From Planctomycetaceae bacterium (GTDB lineage: Bacteria > Planctomycetota > Planctomycetia > Pirellulales > Pirellulaceae), in contig JAKEHX010000158.1 in the NCBI GenBank assembly GCA_022614795.1, forward strand, positions 1 to 13,795: 13,795 nucleotides of DNA, in the 5' to 3' direction. A model generated the notes under the pieces. That model worked only from the letters and a program-made list of their open reading frames with translations. It was not told the DNA's origin and did not search any database. The first letter of the stretch is position 1, and each line of letters starts with the position of its first letter. Below are positions 12,761 to 13,795 of this stretch, one piece after another. The translations under genes were made by a program, and so were the position numbers.

Positions 12761-13795
12761 TGTCCCCTCTCCTCTTTGCACTCCGGCCGGCGATGACCGA
12801 CCGCACGCTGGCGATCGTGCTGGCGGCGGGGTTTGTCGCCGTGTTTATCGCCCTGGTCGTGATGGTCTGGACACGGTGGGGGCAGGCCCGGCCGATGTCG
12901 AAGTGCGCTGGGCTGTCGTTTGCGGCACATGCCCTGCTATTGATCTATGCCTACAGCACGCAGGTCTTGTTCGATCAGCCGGGGAGCCTGTTTGGCCAGG
13001 CGGTCAAGGTGTATGTGCCGGACGCGCACGACGACGAAGAGGCCGCCCCGCATCCGGAGATCGGCGAGCCGCAGGCGTGGGACCAGCCGGGAATCGACAA
13101 TGCGCCGGAGCTGAACGCCCTGGCCCCATCGCCGGCGCGGCCTGACTTCCGGCCGCGCGAGATCGAGCGGATGGCCCCGGCGCTGCCGACTCCCGCCATC
13201 GCGCCGCCGCGGATTGCGCCGCTGCCGATGGCAGGTGCTCTCTCTCCGCCGCCGAATTACGATCCGCTGCCGTTTCCAGAGCCCCGGCCCGCGCAGGGGC
13301 CGGCTCCGGCCCAGGCGCTTGATCCGGGCGACCTGGCCGCCAGCGGGCTGATGCCCGCCGCCGAGCCCGGCGACTTGACCAACCTGTTGCCGGATCAGCC
13401 CGCGCCGGGAGCGCCGTCGCCGAATCAGGCGGATGTCGCCGCCAAATCGCCGCCGGCGAGCGAGCAATCGGGCCAGACGACGCCTTTGCCGCCGCCCGAT
13501 GCAGGAGCGCCCGAAGCAGGGACCGGTCAAGCTTCGTCGAGCACGCAGGCCACCGTGCCGCGCCGTTTGGGCGACGGCCAGGAGGTGGCCGAGCCCCTGC
13601 GGGCCCGCGTCGTGGCCGATCGGCTCAAGGTGGCGCAGCAATTCGGCGCGACGCCGCAAACGGAATCGGCCGTGGCCGAGGCGCTGGCGTGGCTGGCCGC
13701 CAACCAGGCGGCCGACGGCCGCTGGGACGCCGCTGCTCACGGTGCCGGCCGCGAGACGCGCACGCTCGACATCGACCGGCAAGGCGCTGGCGCTC
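12760..13795 (+). CDS. TonB-position membrane protein with Pro-rich spacer and start of a terpenoid-cyclase-like toroid domain (3' end outside window)
   Basis: The frame is open from the ATG, which overlaps the exbD stop (TGATG), to the window end: 345 codons, partial. There are two membrane helices, at about 17-37 (LAIVLAAGFVAVFIALVVMVW) and 50-67 (AGLSFAAHALLLIYAYST). The second contains S53-F-A-A-H57, the S-x-x-x-H pattern found in the TonB membrane anchor. Residues about 72-275 are a Pro/Ala-rich, poorly structured spacer (many PAP, PPP and APG runs). From about 300 the text ESAVAEALAWLAANQAADGRWD is a squalene-cyclase / prenyltransferase-type alpha-toroid repeat (..AL.WL..NQ..DG.W). MTDRT at 12793 is an alternative start. 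The inferred role is an ExbB/ExbD-energised envelope protein. No catalytic motif is visible in the part present. Confidence 0.78.
   Translation, partial: MSPLLFALRPAMTDRTLAIVLAAGFVAVFIALVVMVWTRWGQARPMSKCAGLSFAAHALLLIYAYSTQVLFDQPGSLFGQAVKVYVPDAHDDEEAAPHPEIGEPQAWDQPGIDNAPELNALAPSPARPDFRPREIERMAPALPTPAIAPPRIAPLPMAGALSPPPNYDPLPFPEPRPAQGPAPAQALDPGDLAASGLMPAAEPGDLTNLLPDQPAPGAPSPNQADVAAKSPPASEQSGQTTPLPPPDAGAPEAGTGQASSSTQATVPRRLGDGQEVAEPLRARVVADRLKVAQQFGATPQTESAVAEALAWLAANQAADGRWDAAAHGAGRETRTLDIDRQGAGA

Noticed and set aside
12937..13782. Minus-strand open frame opposite the spacer/toroid gene
   Set aside because: It is extremely Arg-rich shadow coding. The plus-strand frame is continuous with the operon and has membrane helices and a toroid repeat.

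Overview
The window is GC-rich bacterial DNA that most likely comes from a planctomycete, probably of the Pirellulales type. This is inferred from the gene content: a short membrane-anchored protein starting MRYRLRTLL, an Lpg1974-like outer-membrane protein, a DUF4058-like protein with the planctomycete-style MPLRDHF start and SYEETCRALRIA end, and a TPR / ExbB / ExbD / alpha-toroid gene row. No RNA gene, CRISPR array or intact insertion sequence was seen.

Layout. Positions 1-126 hold the end of a P-II nitrogen regulator on the plus strand. Convergent to it, a minus-strand group runs from 2638 down to 138: a glucose-dehydrogenase-like MDR enzyme, a nucleotidyltransferase and the DUF4058-like protein. 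A 24-nt-arm hairpin repeat lies in the gap before the plus-strand pair DUF485 + ActP-like sodium:solute symporter (2840-5103), whose genes overlap by 4 bp. A fossil of a di-heme cytochrome c peroxidase-type gene follows (5111-5368). Two minus-strand genes come next: an outer-membrane beta-barrel protein with a clear Shine-Dalgarno and signal peptide, and an unrecognised 292-residue protein. A divergent plus-strand gene encodes a small anchored protein with one LRR-like segment. A 365-bp gene-free stretch with several hairpins leads into the last block.

The last block (8368 to the window end) is a compact plus-strand operon: a secreted 982-residue TPR protein, an ExbB/TolQ-type proton channel, an ExbD/TolR protein, and a protein cut by the window edge. 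The last protein has two N-terminal membrane segments, a long Pro/Ala-rich spacer and the beginning of a terpenoid-cyclase-like alpha/alpha-toroid domain. Its second membrane segment carries an S-x-x-x-H pattern like that of TonB. The set looks like a proton-motive-force-driven envelope machine in which a toroid protein takes the TonB position. This is the most interesting part of the window.

A second theme is small palindromic elements at gene borders. At least six unrelated hairpins were found (2713-2766, 3110-3144, 6432-6477, 8024-8044, 8316-8338, 11422-11511). Two of them appear to have been absorbed into coding sequence: the tail of the DUF485 protein and the N-terminus of ExbB.
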